From Mucilaginibacter sp. PAMC 26640 (GTDB taxonomy: Bacteria > Bacteroidota > Bacteroidia > Sphingobacteriales > Sphingobacteriaceae): DNA of 64,000 nucleotides. Shown one piece after another: positions 18,341 through 28,493 of this stretch (position 1 is the first letter of the stretch; every line of letters starts with the position of its first letter). Position numbers and translations under genes: made by a program. The stretch lies in contig CP014773.1 of assembly GCA_001596135.1 (NCBI GenBank), positions 4,278,001 to 4,342,000 on the forward strand, given 5' to 3'. The notes under the pieces are model-generated. The model saw only the letters and a list, made by a program, of their open reading frames with translations. It had not been told where the DNA came from and ran no database searches.

Positions 18341-20729
18341 ACTCGCTCCTTAAACTATTCACCGGATTGGCTAGTGCTGCCTTGATGGCATGGTAGCTGA
18401 TGGTTACTACGGCAGTTAAAACCGCGGTGATCCCTGCTGCAGCGAATACCCACCAAGGTATGGCAATGCGGTAGGCAAAGTTTTGCAGCCAGTTGTGCAT
18501 GGCCCACCACGCAATGGGTGATGCAATAACTACGGCAAGTACCACTAGCCTGATAAAATCTATCGAAAGCAGGGAGGTAATACTGGTAAGGCTTGCACCC
18601 AGGATCTTGCGGATGCCAATCTCTTTGTTGCGTTGCTCTATGGTAAAGGCAGTTAACCCAAACAACCCCATTGTTGCCAGTGCGATGGTGATACAGGTAA
18701 ACAGGCTGAAGATGGCAGCCAGCCTATCTTCGGCTTTGTACTGTTCGTTAAAAGCATCATCCATAAAGCTGTAGCTAAACGGGGTGTCCTTATCATATTT
18801 GCTATAAATGCTTTGTATCTTGCTGATTACTGTCGGCAGGTTGGTATGCGGCTTAATCTTGGCGAACAGGTTACAGCCTTTCGACCAATAACCAGCAGTA
18901 TCGGGGTAAATATATAACGCAAGCGGATTAATATCAGTAACCATTGAACTGAAGTTAAAACTCTTTATTACACCGATCACTTCACATTTTCCGTTACCGG
19001 ATGTAATAAAACTGCCAACAGGATTTGCTTTGAGGCCGAGCTTAGCCACGGCTTCCTCATTGAGCACTATTTTATTAGAACCAGTTATCGTAGTTCCCCT
19101 TGCAGGGGCAACCTTCCATTTTAAATTTAGCGTACTAATATAACTGCTGTCAATGTTAAGGCCCATTAAGGCAACGCTTTCACCTTTTATTTTGCCATCA
19201 ATAAAGTTCACATCGTAACCTTTAAACATGCCGTACCGGGCGGTTGCCGTTTTAGCTATGCCAGCCAATGCCTGTATATCACGCTTAAACGGCTGGTAAT
19301 TTGTACCGATGCTGTTACCCACGGGGATCATAACAATATTTTCCCGGTCCATGCCCGTATCCGCGTGGCGGAAGTAATAGAGTTGCCGGTCGATAATTAT
19401 TCCGCAGATAATTAACCCAACAGAAATAGTGAATTGCAGTGTGGTAAATATTTTGCGGACGGGCACACCACATGCCTGCCTGCTCATTTTGCCTTTAAGC
19501 GTTGTAATGGGCTTGAATGCTGACAGTACTAAAGAAGGATAACTCCCTGCTATCAAAACAGTTATTATCAATAGCAAAATAAAGAGTGACAGCAATAACG
19601 GGCTATATAAAAAAGAGTCGTCTATTTTTAATTGCAGGGTATTGGTAAACAAAGGCTTAAAGGCATAACATAACACGTACCCTAAAATAAACGCCAGCGA
19701 AGCGTAAATACCTGATTCTATGTAGAACTGGGTTGCTATGGTCTTTCTACTGGCGCCAGAAACTTTGCGCACCCCAACCTCTTTGGCACGTAACGTTGAG
19801 CGGGCTGTGGAAAGGCTCATATAATTAACCAGCGCAAGTAACAGGATAAGTATGGCAACCAGAGGAAAGATTTTTAAGTATTTGATATTCGAATTGTCGC
19901 CGAAATTGTTTTTAAGATGCATATCGGTAATCGGCGCAAGACTGAACTTGATGTCTTCATATATCTTATTGTTTTTACCGGCTAAGTTCAACCCCCGTTT
20001 TACAGATGCCGAGTCGGCTGCGTTTTTTAATTGGAAATAAACCTCGAATGATCCCGGTCCTACGGTTTGGTCGAATGTGAAATTTTTCGCTTCTTTCATA
20101 GCCAGCAAACTCGGCCCGGATGCAATAAAGTTATAATTGATGGAGGAATTTGAAGGATTATTTTCCGCTACACCGGTAACCTGGTAGCTATACGCGCTGT
20201 CGGTTTTGATAGTGATGCTTTTGCCAACCGGGTTGGTTGTTCCGAAATACTTTTCGGCCATTTCTTTGGTAATTACCACCGAAAAGGGTTTATCCAGTAC
20301 ACCTGCCGGTGTACCGGATAGCATTTTAAAAGTGAAAAAATTAAAAAAATCACGATCTGCATATATCAGTTTCTGCTCTGTAAACTTGTTTTCAGGTGTC
20401 GACGGATTACTTACAACGACGGGTTTATAATATTTCAACAACCGCATGTAGCCCGCAACACCCGGCTGTGTCTGCTTGATAATGGGCCCGGTAGCGTAAC
20501 TGAGAAATGCCATGTTCATTTTATTACCGCCAAGCTTAAGAGATGCGCTGGTAGTAAAAATCCGGTCGGCATTCTTATGAAAACGATCGTAGGTCATTTC
20601 ATGCGAAACGTACATCATAATGATCATACAAACGGCCAGCCCGATGGCTAGTCCGCTGATATTGATAAGGCTATAAAGCTTTTGCCTGGTTAAGTTGCGC
20701 AAGGCAATTTTGATGTAGTTTTTTAGCAT
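18339..20729 (-). CDS. MacB/FtsX-type ABC transporter permease, 796 aa
   Basis: Starts MLKNYIKIALRNLTRQKLY and ends NPVNSLRSE. FtsX 1 has LVNYMSLSTARSTLRAKEVG and then VRKVSGASRKTIATQF; the serine in NYMSL replaces the usual NFMNL asparagine. FtsX 2 has EQRNKEIGIRKILGASLT. A distinctive double membrane stretch near 370-400 (LLLSLFILLLIITVLIAGSYPS) is richer in leucine than in the paralogues. I cannot pair it with another member of the array. It lies between the two AKEVS-type members in unit 1. Confidence 0.93.
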   Translation of the reverse strand: MLKNYIKIALRNLTRQKLYSLINISGLAIGLAVCMIIMMYVSHEMTYDRFHKNADRIFTTSASLKLGGNKMNMAFLSYATGPIIKQTQPGVAGYMRLLKYYKPVVVSNPSTPENKFTEQKLIYADRDFFNFFTFKMLSGTPAGVLDKPFSVVITKEMAEKYFGTTNPVGKSITIKTDSAYSYQVTGVAENNPSNSSINYNFIASGPSLLAMKEAKNFTFDQTVGPGSFEVYFQLKNAADSASVKRGLNLAGKNNKIYEDIKFSLAPITDMHLKNNFGDNSNIKYLKIFPLVAILILLLALVNYMSLSTARSTLRAKEVGVRKVSGASRKTIATQFYIESGIYASLAFILGYVLCYAFKPLFTNTLQLKIDDSFLYSPLLLSLFILLLIITVLIAGSYPSLVLSAFKPITTLKGKMSRQACGVPVRKIFTTLQFTISVGLIICGIIIDRQLYYFRHADTGMDRENIVMIPVGNSIGTNYQPFKRDIQALAGIAKTATARYGMFKGYDVNFIDGKIKGESVALMGLNIDSSYISTLNLKWKVAPARGTTITGSNKIVLNEEAVAKLGLKANPVGSFITSGNGKCEVIGVIKSFNFSSMVTDINPLALYIYPDTAGYWSKGCNLFAKIKPHTNLPTVISKIQSIYSKYDKDTPFSYSFMDDAFNEQYKAEDRLAAIFSLFTCITIALATMGLFGLTAFTIEQRNKEIGIRKILGASLTSITSLLSIDFIRLVVLAVVIASPIAWWAMHNWLQNFAYRIAIPWWVFAAAGITAVLTAVVTISYHAIKAALANPVNSLRSE

Positions 20730-20738
20730 GACTATTTT

Positions 20739-20794
20739 GATTTCGCCGATTATTTATTGTCTGATTGAACCAAATATTAGTTGATTTCACCGAT
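20739..20794. repeat. AATCGGTGnAATC-type repeats in a permease leader
   Basis: Minus-strand copies ATCGGTGAAATC (20783-20794) and ATCGGCGAAATC (20739-20750) flank a decayed third copy (20763-20774). The register and flanking sequence are those of the leader at 18176-18232, so the two leaders are duplicates of each other. Single or paired words of this kind also occur before the genes starting at 4105, 9228, 23241, 25802 and 28271. Confidence 0.55.
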
Positions 20795-20853
20795 CATACA
20801 GATTACCGAATCTTTCTTCCTGACTCTTATATCTTGACTTCTTGCATCAAATA

Positions 20854-23241
20854 TCACTCATTCTTCAAACTCTTCACCGGATTGGCAACGGCTGCTTTTA
20901 CCGATTGGATACTAATGGTGGCGAGAGCAAGTACTGTAGCCCCGACGCCTGCCAGGATGAAAACCCCGGCGGTGACGGTGGTTTTATAGGCAAAGTTTTC
21001 CAGCCAGTTATTCATAGCGTACCACGCCACCGGGATGGCAATGATAATGGCGATGATGATGAGCACCATAAATTCAGTGGCTAACAGACTAATGATACGG
21101 CTTACACTCGCTCCCAGCACTTTGCGGATCCCGATCTCGCGGGTTTTTACCTGTGCCGAGTAGGTAGCCAGGCCAAATAAACCCAGGCAGGAGATCACAA
21201 TGGCGATAGCCGAAAAGACATTGAATAATGTTCCTTCACGCTGGTCATCATTATAGAGTTTGTTAAAGCTATCTTCCAGGAAAGTATAGGTTAAAGGTAC
21301 ATCGCTGCTATACTGCTTCCATTGGTTTTGTACGGCAGCAATTGCAGTCTGTGCATTTTGGCCGGTAGTTTTTACATAGATCCGCCAGGCATCATCGGGC
21401 GCATAGGTAAACACCAGCGGTTCTATTTTTTTATGCATGGTGGTAAAGTGAAAATCCTTTACTACGCCAATGATGGTACCGTTAATTTTGCGGATGCGGA
21501 GCCTTTTACCGACAGGGTTTTTGATGCCCATGTTGGCAACGGCCGATTCATTCACTATAAAGTGCGTAGAATCTGCAACTGCACCGGTAAAGTCGCTCCC
21601 TTCTGCAAATTTCATTTTGAAGAAGCTGATAAAATCTTTATCGGCGGGGACGATGTTGAACCAAAGGTTTGATTTTGCGGGTTTACCATCCCAATCGTCA
21701 TCACCGGTAGAATTACCGCTATTTACAATATCGGTACCCGCGCGTGAAACTTCCCTGATGGCCGGGTTGTTCAGTAATTCTGCCTTTACGGCCGCATAGT
21801 TCTTTTTCATCTCCGGCCGCATCCAAAATGCCAGCACGTTTTCTTTATCGTAACCCAGGTTTTTATTACGGATATAACGCATTTGATTGCCGATGATCAG
21901 CGTGCCGATAACCAATATAATGGAGACAGCAAACTGCAGCACCACTAAAATGCGGCGAAAAGCGGCGTTGCCTATGCCAATGGATACCCGTCCCTTAAGT
22001 GCTTTAAGTGGCTCAAACGACGAAAGCAGCAGGGCTGGATAAATGCTGGATGCAGCAAGCGTGCCCAACAAGGTAATGCCGATACAGGCCCAAACATTAT
22101 AATTAGATAAGGTAAAGGTGATCTGCTTTCCGGAGAACTGGTTATAATAAGGCAGGGTTAAATACATCAGCATAAAAGCTAGTACAGCGGCGATAGTAAA
22201 CAGCAGGGCCGTCTCTACCATAAACTGCATAAACAGCTGGAATTTACCGGCGCCGATGATCTTACGCATGCTTACTTCCTTTGCCCTCAGCATGGAGCGT
22301 GCGGTAGACAGGTTTACGTAGTTGATACAGGCGATAACCAAGATCAATAAAGCCACTATGGCAAAAGTTTTTACCGTTTCTATCCCGGCATTGGTACCAT
22401 CTGCTTTATAGAGGTGCATTTTTAGCATTGGCTGTGCCAGGTATGGCACGGGTGCATCCACCGGTTTGTTGCGCTCATGAATTGCCCGCAGCTTCTTCTC
22501 TAAAACGGCGGTACTTACACCCGGCTTGGTCAGCAGGTAGGTTTCAAAATTAAAACTCGACCAATCGGCATCCATTGAAGCAATGCGGTTCTTGCCGTCG
22601 TAATTTACATTGCCTTTAATATAGGCTTGTTCATTAAACCGGGCAATCGGCAGTAAAACATTGTATTTCAAACTCGAATTGGCAGGGTAGTCATCTATCA
22701 CCCCGGTTACTTTAAACAGTTCGTCGTGCCCCACAATGACTGCCTTACCTATCGGATCTTCGTTTCCGAAGATTTTTTTCGCGGTAGTCTGGGTGATGAC
22801 CAACGAGCTGTTATCAGGAAATGGGTTTAGTTTATCCCCTTTAATTAGGGCGAAGTTGAACATTGTAAAGTAGGCAGGATCGGTAAAGGCGGCACCGTCC
22901 TGAAGTAAAACTTTGCTTTTATATTTAACCGGCGTATTGCCGAAATCCATGATCCGAACGGCGTTCTGCACTTCGGGCAATTCGTTTTTGGCAAAGGTGG
23001 CCACAGGTGCAATAATGTGGGTAAAGATCTGCTGACTGATCCCCGTACCACCGATGATCCCAATTTTATAAATGTTATCGGCTTTGGTATTAAACTTATC
23101 AAAGCTGAGCTCATCCTGCACCCAAAGCAGCATAAAAAGGCCAACCACCAGCCCCACCGTAAGGCCTGCAACATTAATGGCAGCGTAAAACTTGTTTCCT
23201 AAGATATTGCGCCAGGCTGTTTTGATATAGTTCTTTATCAT
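20854..23241 (-). CDS. MacB/FtsX-type ABC transporter permease, 795 aa
   Basis: Starts MIKNYIKTAWRNILGNKFY and ends NPVKSLKNE. FtsX 1 has CINYVNLSTARSMLRAKEVS followed by MRKIIGAGKFQLFMQF, pairing it with the 15761 gene. FtsX 2 reads SAQVKTREIGIRKVLGASVS, where AQVKTREIG replaces the usual EQRxKEIG. The first periplasmic domain contains a polyamide-like NGKPAKSN region around 490-500. The gap to the upstream permease is 134 nt and contains AAGAATC-type repeats. Confidence 0.93.
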   Translation of the reverse strand: MIKNYIKTAWRNILGNKFYAAINVAGLTVGLVVGLFMLLWVQDELSFDKFNTKADNIYKIGIIGGTGISQQIFTHIIAPVATFAKNELPEVQNAVRIMDFGNTPVKYKSKVLLQDGAAFTDPAYFTMFNFALIKGDKLNPFPDNSSLVITQTTAKKIFGNEDPIGKAVIVGHDELFKVTGVIDDYPANSSLKYNVLLPIARFNEQAYIKGNVNYDGKNRIASMDADWSSFNFETYLLTKPGVSTAVLEKKLRAIHERNKPVDAPVPYLAQPMLKMHLYKADGTNAGIETVKTFAIVALLILVIACINYVNLSTARSMLRAKEVSMRKIIGAGKFQLFMQFMVETALLFTIAAVLAFMLMYLTLPYYNQFSGKQITFTLSNYNVWACIGITLLGTLAASSIYPALLLSSFEPLKALKGRVSIGIGNAAFRRILVVLQFAVSIILVIGTLIIGNQMRYIRNKNLGYDKENVLAFWMRPEMKKNYAAVKAELLNNPAIREVSRAGTDIVNSGNSTGDDDWDGKPAKSNLWFNIVPADKDFISFFKMKFAEGSDFTGAVADSTHFIVNESAVANMGIKNPVGKRLRIRKINGTIIGVVKDFHFTTMHKKIEPLVFTYAPDDAWRIYVKTTGQNAQTAIAAVQNQWKQYSSDVPLTYTFLEDSFNKLYNDDQREGTLFNVFSAIAIVISCLGLFGLATYSAQVKTREIGIRKVLGASVSRIISLLATEFMVLIIIAIIIAIPVAWYAMNNWLENFAYKTTVTAGVFILAGVGATVLALATISIQSVKAAVANPVKSLKNE

Positions 23242-23375
23242 TATTTTTATGGATTACATCGAATGGTGTTTGATTAAACCTATCTCTCGTCTCTTAATGC
23301 TAGATTCTAAATTCTTGTCTCTTAACTCCTGGTTCTTGATTATTGACCCATATTTATTAATCCCTGATTCAGGTC

Positions 23376-25802
23376 TCACTCACTTTTCAAACTCTTTACC
23401 GGGTTGACCAGTGCTGCTTTAACAGATTGAAAGCTTACCGTTACAACGGCGATAAACACCGCAGCAAACGCTGCTACGGCAAATACCCACCATTGAATGC
23501 TGATGCGGTAGGCAAAGTCCTGCAGCCAAAGGTGCATTACATACCAGGCAAAGGGCGAGAAGATGATAATGGCGATGACCACCAGCTTTACAAAATCTTT
23601 GGATAACATACCAACGATGGCGCTAACGTTTGCCCCTAAAACTTTACGGATTCCGATTTCTTTGGTGCGTTGTTCTGCCGCATAAGCTGCCAGGCCGAAT
23701 AGGCCCAAACAGGCAATAACGATAGCCAGCGTGGTAAAGATGATGAAGATGGTACCTATCCGCTGCTCTGCCCGGTAGGATGCATCAAAATCCTGGTCCA
23801 TAAAACTATAATTCATTTGTATCGGCGAAAACGCGGCCCATTTGGTTTTTATCTGCGACATTAAGGCCGGAAGGTTGCTGGTACTCACCCGCAGACTTAT
23901 CGCGCCGTTATTTTCGCCAAGGCGGATGATCAGCGGTTCTATCTTATTATGCAGAGAACTGAAATGAAAATCCTTCATTACACCAATTACCTGGTATTTT
24001 ACTGTGTTGGCTAATTCCACTTTTCCGCCGAGCGAGTTGTATAACGTTTGGTTTAAAGGATTTTTGTAACCGAGGAATTTGGCCGCGGCTTCGTTGATGA
24101 TAACGGCAGACGAATCACTAAGCCATTCTTTTGCAAAATTCCGTCCTGCCGCCATTTTTATACCCAGCGTGGGGATCCAGTCGGCATCCACCTGCCAGCT
24201 TTGCGGGAAAATTGAATTTTTTTGATCGAGTGTTGCGTCCTTATAATAAATTGAGGTGCTGCGGTAATTGGATACCGGGAGAAAGCCTGTCATGGTAGCG
24301 CTGCTTACACCCGTCAATTGGCTCAATTCGTTCTTAAATGTTTGTGCTGCTTTGTTAAGCTCGTAGGGATTTTGAATAATGAGCAGCTGGTTGCGGTTAT
24401 AGCCAAGGTTGGTGGTTTGGATATAATTTAGCTGATTATTAAAAACTAACGTGCCAATAATAAGGAATACCGAGATCCCAAACTGAAAAATCACCAGGAA
24501 GCTCCGCAATCTGCCGCCTTTAAATCCTGCGGATAACTTACCTTTTAATACATCGATAGGTTGAAACGCGGACAGAAAGAAAGCCGGATAAGAGCCGGCA
24601 AGGGAGCCTACCAACAGAATAATGAGTACCGACGCAGGTACCAGCCATATCAAAGTGTGAGCGTTAACGGCGATCTCTTTACCGGCAATTTGATTGAATA
24701 CCGGCAACAAGGCTATAGCAGCAAATAAAGCTATCAGCGTTGCAAAAAATGTGATCATGATAGACTCTGACAAAAATTGGGCAATTAAATACTTACGGGG
24801 CGAACCCAGTACTTTGCGTACTCCAACCTCGCGCGCACGATTGGATGAGCGTGCGGTAGAGAGATTCATAAAGTTTACGCAGGCTACCAATAATATAAAA
24901 ACGGCAATTGCCGAAAAGATGTAGATATACTGCGCCGTACCATTTGCGCTTAATTCGCCTATGCGGCTTGAACGGAGGTGAATATCCGTAAGTGGTGTAA
25001 GGTTTAACCGGAAGTAGCTTCCGCTTTTTTCAAAATCGGCGTAACTCATCCCTATCTCGCTTTTCATCTGGTCTCCGCTCATTTTCAACAGAAATCCATC
25101 CAGGCTGCCTGCCAGTTTCTTAGCATCTGCAGCATCTTTTAGCAAAACGTAGGTATTATAATCATTACGCAGCCAGGCGTTAGACCGGCTATCGGCATAG
25201 GTGGCCATCGATATAAAGAAATCAAAATTAAAGTGCGAATTTTTTGGCACATCCTTAATCACCCCTGTTATTTTCAAATTTTGATCATCGTTGAGGATCA
25301 TCACTTTGCCTACCACATCCGTTTTATCAAAATATTTTTTGGCAATGTGCTCGGTCAACACTACGGAATTTGGCTCAACAAGTGCAGTCTTTGTGTCGCC
25401 ATTTATCATCTGCAGAGTAAACACATTAAACAATGATGCATCAGCAAAGGCACCCCTGTTCTCTACCATGTTTACGCTTCCTTTTTTAATGTGTACCGTA
25501 TAGGCATTTTTTAACCGTACGGCGTCTTCCACGTATGGATATTCGGATACGAGCGTTTTGGCTAAGGGCGGCATGACCACGGCATAGTCTTTTTTATTTT
25601 CACCCAATTTCAGTTCGGCGTTTACACGGAAGATACGCTCACTTTTGATATTATAGCGATCATAACTTAACTCGTCGGCTACATAAAAAATAATAAGCAG
25701 GCAGGTGCCCAAGCCAAGGGCAAGCCCCAAAACGTTAATAGCCGTAAAGCCCTTGTTTTTCAAGAGGCTCCGGAATGCGGTTTTTATATAGGTTCTAAAC
25801 AT
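23376..25802 (-). CDS. MacB/FtsX-type ABC transporter permease, 808 aa
   Basis: The start is placed at ATG 25802 (MFRTYIKTAFRSLLKNKGF) to match the paralogues; a start four codons upstream at 25814 is possible. FtsX 1 has CVNFMNLSTARSSNRAREVG, FtsX 2 has EQRTKEIGIRKVLGANVS, and it ends NPVKSLKSE. It is nearly colinear with the 6799-9228 gene throughout, including both periplasmic domains, which are otherwise the most variable parts of the family. The ligand or partner seen by these two is therefore likely the same or similar. Confidence 0.93.
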   Translation of the reverse strand: MFRTYIKTAFRSLLKNKGFTAINVLGLALGLGTCLLIIFYVADELSYDRYNIKSERIFRVNAELKLGENKKDYAVVMPPLAKTLVSEYPYVEDAVRLKNAYTVHIKKGSVNMVENRGAFADASLFNVFTLQMINGDTKTALVEPNSVVLTEHIAKKYFDKTDVVGKVMILNDDQNLKITGVIKDVPKNSHFNFDFFISMATYADSRSNAWLRNDYNTYVLLKDAADAKKLAGSLDGFLLKMSGDQMKSEIGMSYADFEKSGSYFRLNLTPLTDIHLRSSRIGELSANGTAQYIYIFSAIAVFILLVACVNFMNLSTARSSNRAREVGVRKVLGSPRKYLIAQFLSESIMITFFATLIALFAAIALLPVFNQIAGKEIAVNAHTLIWLVPASVLIILLVGSLAGSYPAFFLSAFQPIDVLKGKLSAGFKGGRLRSFLVIFQFGISVFLIIGTLVFNNQLNYIQTTNLGYNRNQLLIIQNPYELNKAAQTFKNELSQLTGVSSATMTGFLPVSNYRSTSIYYKDATLDQKNSIFPQSWQVDADWIPTLGIKMAAGRNFAKEWLSDSSAVIINEAAAKFLGYKNPLNQTLYNSLGGKVELANTVKYQVIGVMKDFHFSSLHNKIEPLIIRLGENNGAISLRVSTSNLPALMSQIKTKWAAFSPIQMNYSFMDQDFDASYRAEQRIGTIFIIFTTLAIVIACLGLFGLAAYAAEQRTKEIGIRKVLGANVSAIVGMLSKDFVKLVVIAIIIFSPFAWYVMHLWLQDFAYRISIQWWVFAVAAFAAVFIAVVTVSFQSVKAALVNPVKSLKSE

Positions 25803-25913
25803 GATCTTAATCATTAATCGATTGAAAATGGTTATTTTTCATTACACCGACTCCAGTCGACAGTCCCTGGTTAGTTTTCCATTATTTGTTACCATGGTCT
25901 ATAGACCATCAAC

Positions 25914-28271
25914 CTACTCGCTTCTTAAACTCTTCACAGGGTTAGCCAGCGCGGCTTTAACCGCCTGAAAACTTACTGTAATAATGGAGAGCAGCGTAGT
26001 TACAAAAGCAGCTATCGCGAATACCCAAATGCTGATATTTACCCGGTACGAATAGCCCTGCAGCCAGTTGTGCATGCCATACCATGCTACCGGCGTTGCA
26101 ATTAGAAAAGCCACACCCACCAGCATCAAAAAATCCTTCGATAACATGGAGGTAATGCCCACCACAGATGCGCCCAATACTTTACGCACACCAATTTCCT
26201 TTATTCTGTTCTGGGCCATATAAGTAGCTAAACCAAACAAACCCAGGCACGATATAAATATGGTTAAGCCCGCAAAAAGGGTAGCCAGCGTACCTGTACG
26301 CTGCTCATCTTTAAATTTCTTGCTGTATTCTTCATCTATAAAGTGATAATCAAAAGGGTAATCGGAATTGTACTTTTTAAAAACTTGCTCGGCGAGTTTC
26401 AAATTCGCTGCTGTGGTGTTCTTGTCATTAAGTTTATAGTGGATCACGTTAAACCAGGCGGATGGCCCGTGTATCACCATAGGATGAACCGGCTCATAAG
26501 GCGATTGCAAAATGAAATCTTTAATAACCCCTACTACAATAAATTTCCCGTTGCTTCTCTTTACAATACTACCCACCGGATGCTTGAACCCCATAATTTT
26601 CACAGCCGCTTCGTTGAGCATGATACCTGTAGAATCCGATGGGAACTTCTTTATGTCTATCTCACGACCGTCAATCACTTTCAAGCCCATCGTTTTGGCG
26701 AAGTCACCGTCGGTATTGAAAACGTTGAAATCTAGTTTCGCCCCCTCTGGCTTGCCCTCCCAGTTGTAATCCCAGGTATCGCTCCAGCCCTCGGTCATAG
26801 GCGCACTTGTTTTACTTACTGCAGTGGCGGCACCGCTGTTCAACAGATCATTTTTAATGAGGGAATAGTTTTTTTGCACAGTGCCCGACATGAAACTGTA
26901 AACCAGATTATTCTTTGTATATCCGGTATCGCGATTTTGGGCGTAATCCAATTGTTCTTTTATAATGATGGTTGAAATGATCAGCACTATGGCAAACGTG
27001 AATTGTGTTACGACCAACACCTTGCGGGGCGAAAGAGCAGCCCTGGCTGCCTTAAACGTACCCTTTAAAACTTTTACCGGGATAAAAGAGGAAAGATACA
27101 GCGCAGGATAACTGCCGGACAGCATTCCTGTAAATAGGATAAAGGCAAGAAAGATTGTCCAAAACGCCGGACTAGTGTAAGGTATAAACAATTGCTTGTC
27201 GGTAAGCATATTAAACGAGGGCAGCGATAACTGGATGATGACGAGCGCCACTAAACCTGCAAAAAAAGCGATCATGGTGGATTCGCCCAAAAACTTAGCA
27301 ACTAGGCTTGTTTTTGAAGCGCCTACAACCTTCCTGATGCCCACTTCTTTTGCACGTTTTTCGCTCCTTGCAGTGCTGAGGTTCATAAAGTTGATACAGG
27401 CAATCAACAATATAAAGCCTGCAATTATGCTGAATAATTTAACGGTTTCAATTCTGCCGCCCACTATCTTTCCATTCTCGAATTTTGAATAAAGCCGCCA
27501 TTTGGTAGCCGGATGCAAAAAAACGTCTATGTCTTTTATGTCCGAATGTCTGCGGGTGACATCTTTAACGAGCTTATTCGCACTAGCTTCGGTTACGCCC
27601 GGCTTCAGTAGTACCCAACTATTCACAGAATTATTGCCCCAATTTTTATCAACTTCTCTATTCGTTTTCTCAAGATATGTCCACGGCATTAAATATTCAA
27701 AGTCGAATTGCGTGTTGTTAGGCAAGTTTTTCATCACACCGGTTACGGTGAAAAAATCAACACTGTCTATTTTGATGGTTTTGCCCATCGCATCCTCATC
27801 GCCAAACAGTTTCTTTGCTGTTTTTTCGGTAAGGACAATATTTTTCATTTCATTCAGCGCAGTTTTAGGATTGCCCTTTAGCAAGGGAAAACTAAACATT
27901 ATAAGAAAATCAGGGTCAGTAAAATTCCCCGAGAGCGTAAGGTGCTTATTGCCAATGCTAAATAAGAAGTTGGCGCGATCGGTCCGTGCTGCCTGCTCTA
28001 CCTGCGAAAATTCTTGCTTAAACGTAGTGCTCATGATCTTAGGTGTAGTACCCCAGCACCAAAGCTTGCCATCGAATACCGAGCGGTTATACATCTGGTA
28101 TAAGCGGTCTTTATTGGCGTGAAACTGATCATAGCTTGCCTCGTTCTGTACCCAAAAGAGGATCAATGCAGCACTGGCCATACCAACAGCAAGCCCGGCT
28201 ATGTTAATGGCGGTAAAACCCTTATTTTTCATTAGGTTCCGCCAGGTTAATTTCAAAAAGTTTTTTAACAT
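25914..28271 (-). CDS. MacB/FtsX-type ABC transporter permease, 785 aa; first permease after the ATPase
   Basis: Starts MLKNFLKLTWRNLMKNKGF and ends NPVKSLRSE. FtsX 1 reads CINFMNLSTARSEKRAKEVG and FtsX 2 AQNRIKEIGVRKVLGASVV, with AQNR instead of AEQR. Its SPRKVLVVTQFTFAIVL helix and YNSDYPFDYHFIDE segment pair it with the 4203 gene. At 785 aa it is the shortest complete member. A long hairpin (28404-28432) lies in the 222-nt spacer to the ATPase gene. Confidence 0.93.
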   Translation of the reverse strand: MLKNFLKLTWRNLMKNKGFTAINIAGLAVGMASAALILFWVQNEASYDQFHANKDRLYQMYNRSVFDGKLWCWGTTPKIMSTTFKQEFSQVEQAARTDRANFLFSIGNKHLTLSGNFTDPDFLIMFSFPLLKGNPKTALNEMKNIVLTEKTAKKLFGDEDAMGKTIKIDSVDFFTVTGVMKNLPNNTQFDFEYLMPWTYLEKTNREVDKNWGNNSVNSWVLLKPGVTEASANKLVKDVTRRHSDIKDIDVFLHPATKWRLYSKFENGKIVGGRIETVKLFSIIAGFILLIACINFMNLSTARSEKRAKEVGIRKVVGASKTSLVAKFLGESTMIAFFAGLVALVIIQLSLPSFNMLTDKQLFIPYTSPAFWTIFLAFILFTGMLSGSYPALYLSSFIPVKVLKGTFKAARAALSPRKVLVVTQFTFAIVLIISTIIIKEQLDYAQNRDTGYTKNNLVYSFMSGTVQKNYSLIKNDLLNSGAATAVSKTSAPMTEGWSDTWDYNWEGKPEGAKLDFNVFNTDGDFAKTMGLKVIDGREIDIKKFPSDSTGIMLNEAAVKIMGFKHPVGSIVKRSNGKFIVVGVIKDFILQSPYEPVHPMVIHGPSAWFNVIHYKLNDKNTTAANLKLAEQVFKKYNSDYPFDYHFIDEEYSKKFKDEQRTGTLATLFAGLTIFISCLGLFGLATYMAQNRIKEIGVRKVLGASVVGITSMLSKDFLMLVGVAFLIATPVAWYGMHNWLQGYSYRVNISIWVFAIAAFVTTLLSIITVSFQAVKAALANPVKSLRSE

Positions 28272-28403
28272 AATAGCTTATAATTACACTGATTTATAAT
28301 TATGATTACACCGATTTAAATCGCTTTCATTGGGCTGCAGAACTTGTGTGTAATGGGGCAGTTCAGCGCTCAAAACCTAAAAACAAGGCAATTCTCAAGC
28401 CTT

Positions 28404-28432
28404 CCCACCGCCAAAACGCTTTTGGCAGTGGG
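28404..28432 (-). promoter_or_regulatory. Long hairpin between ATPase and first permease
   Basis: On the minus strand CCCACTGCCAAAA pairs with TTTTGGCGGTGGG around GCG: 13 bp with one G-T pair. No T-run follows, so it is not a typical terminator. It could partly end transcription, block mRNA decay, or be a copy of a dispersed REP-like element. The surrounding 28320-28493 region holds no convincing open frame. Confidence 0.5.
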
Positions 28433-28493
28433 CGAAGCCGGAGGCACACTTAACTATATATTAATCAAAAAAGGTAGTTCCTGCTGGTCGGTA

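Noticed and set aside
27502..28122. 206-codon open frame on the plus strand
   Set aside because: It lies entirely antisense to the 25914-28271 permease; its composition follows the reverse frame of that gene, and no family features are visible.
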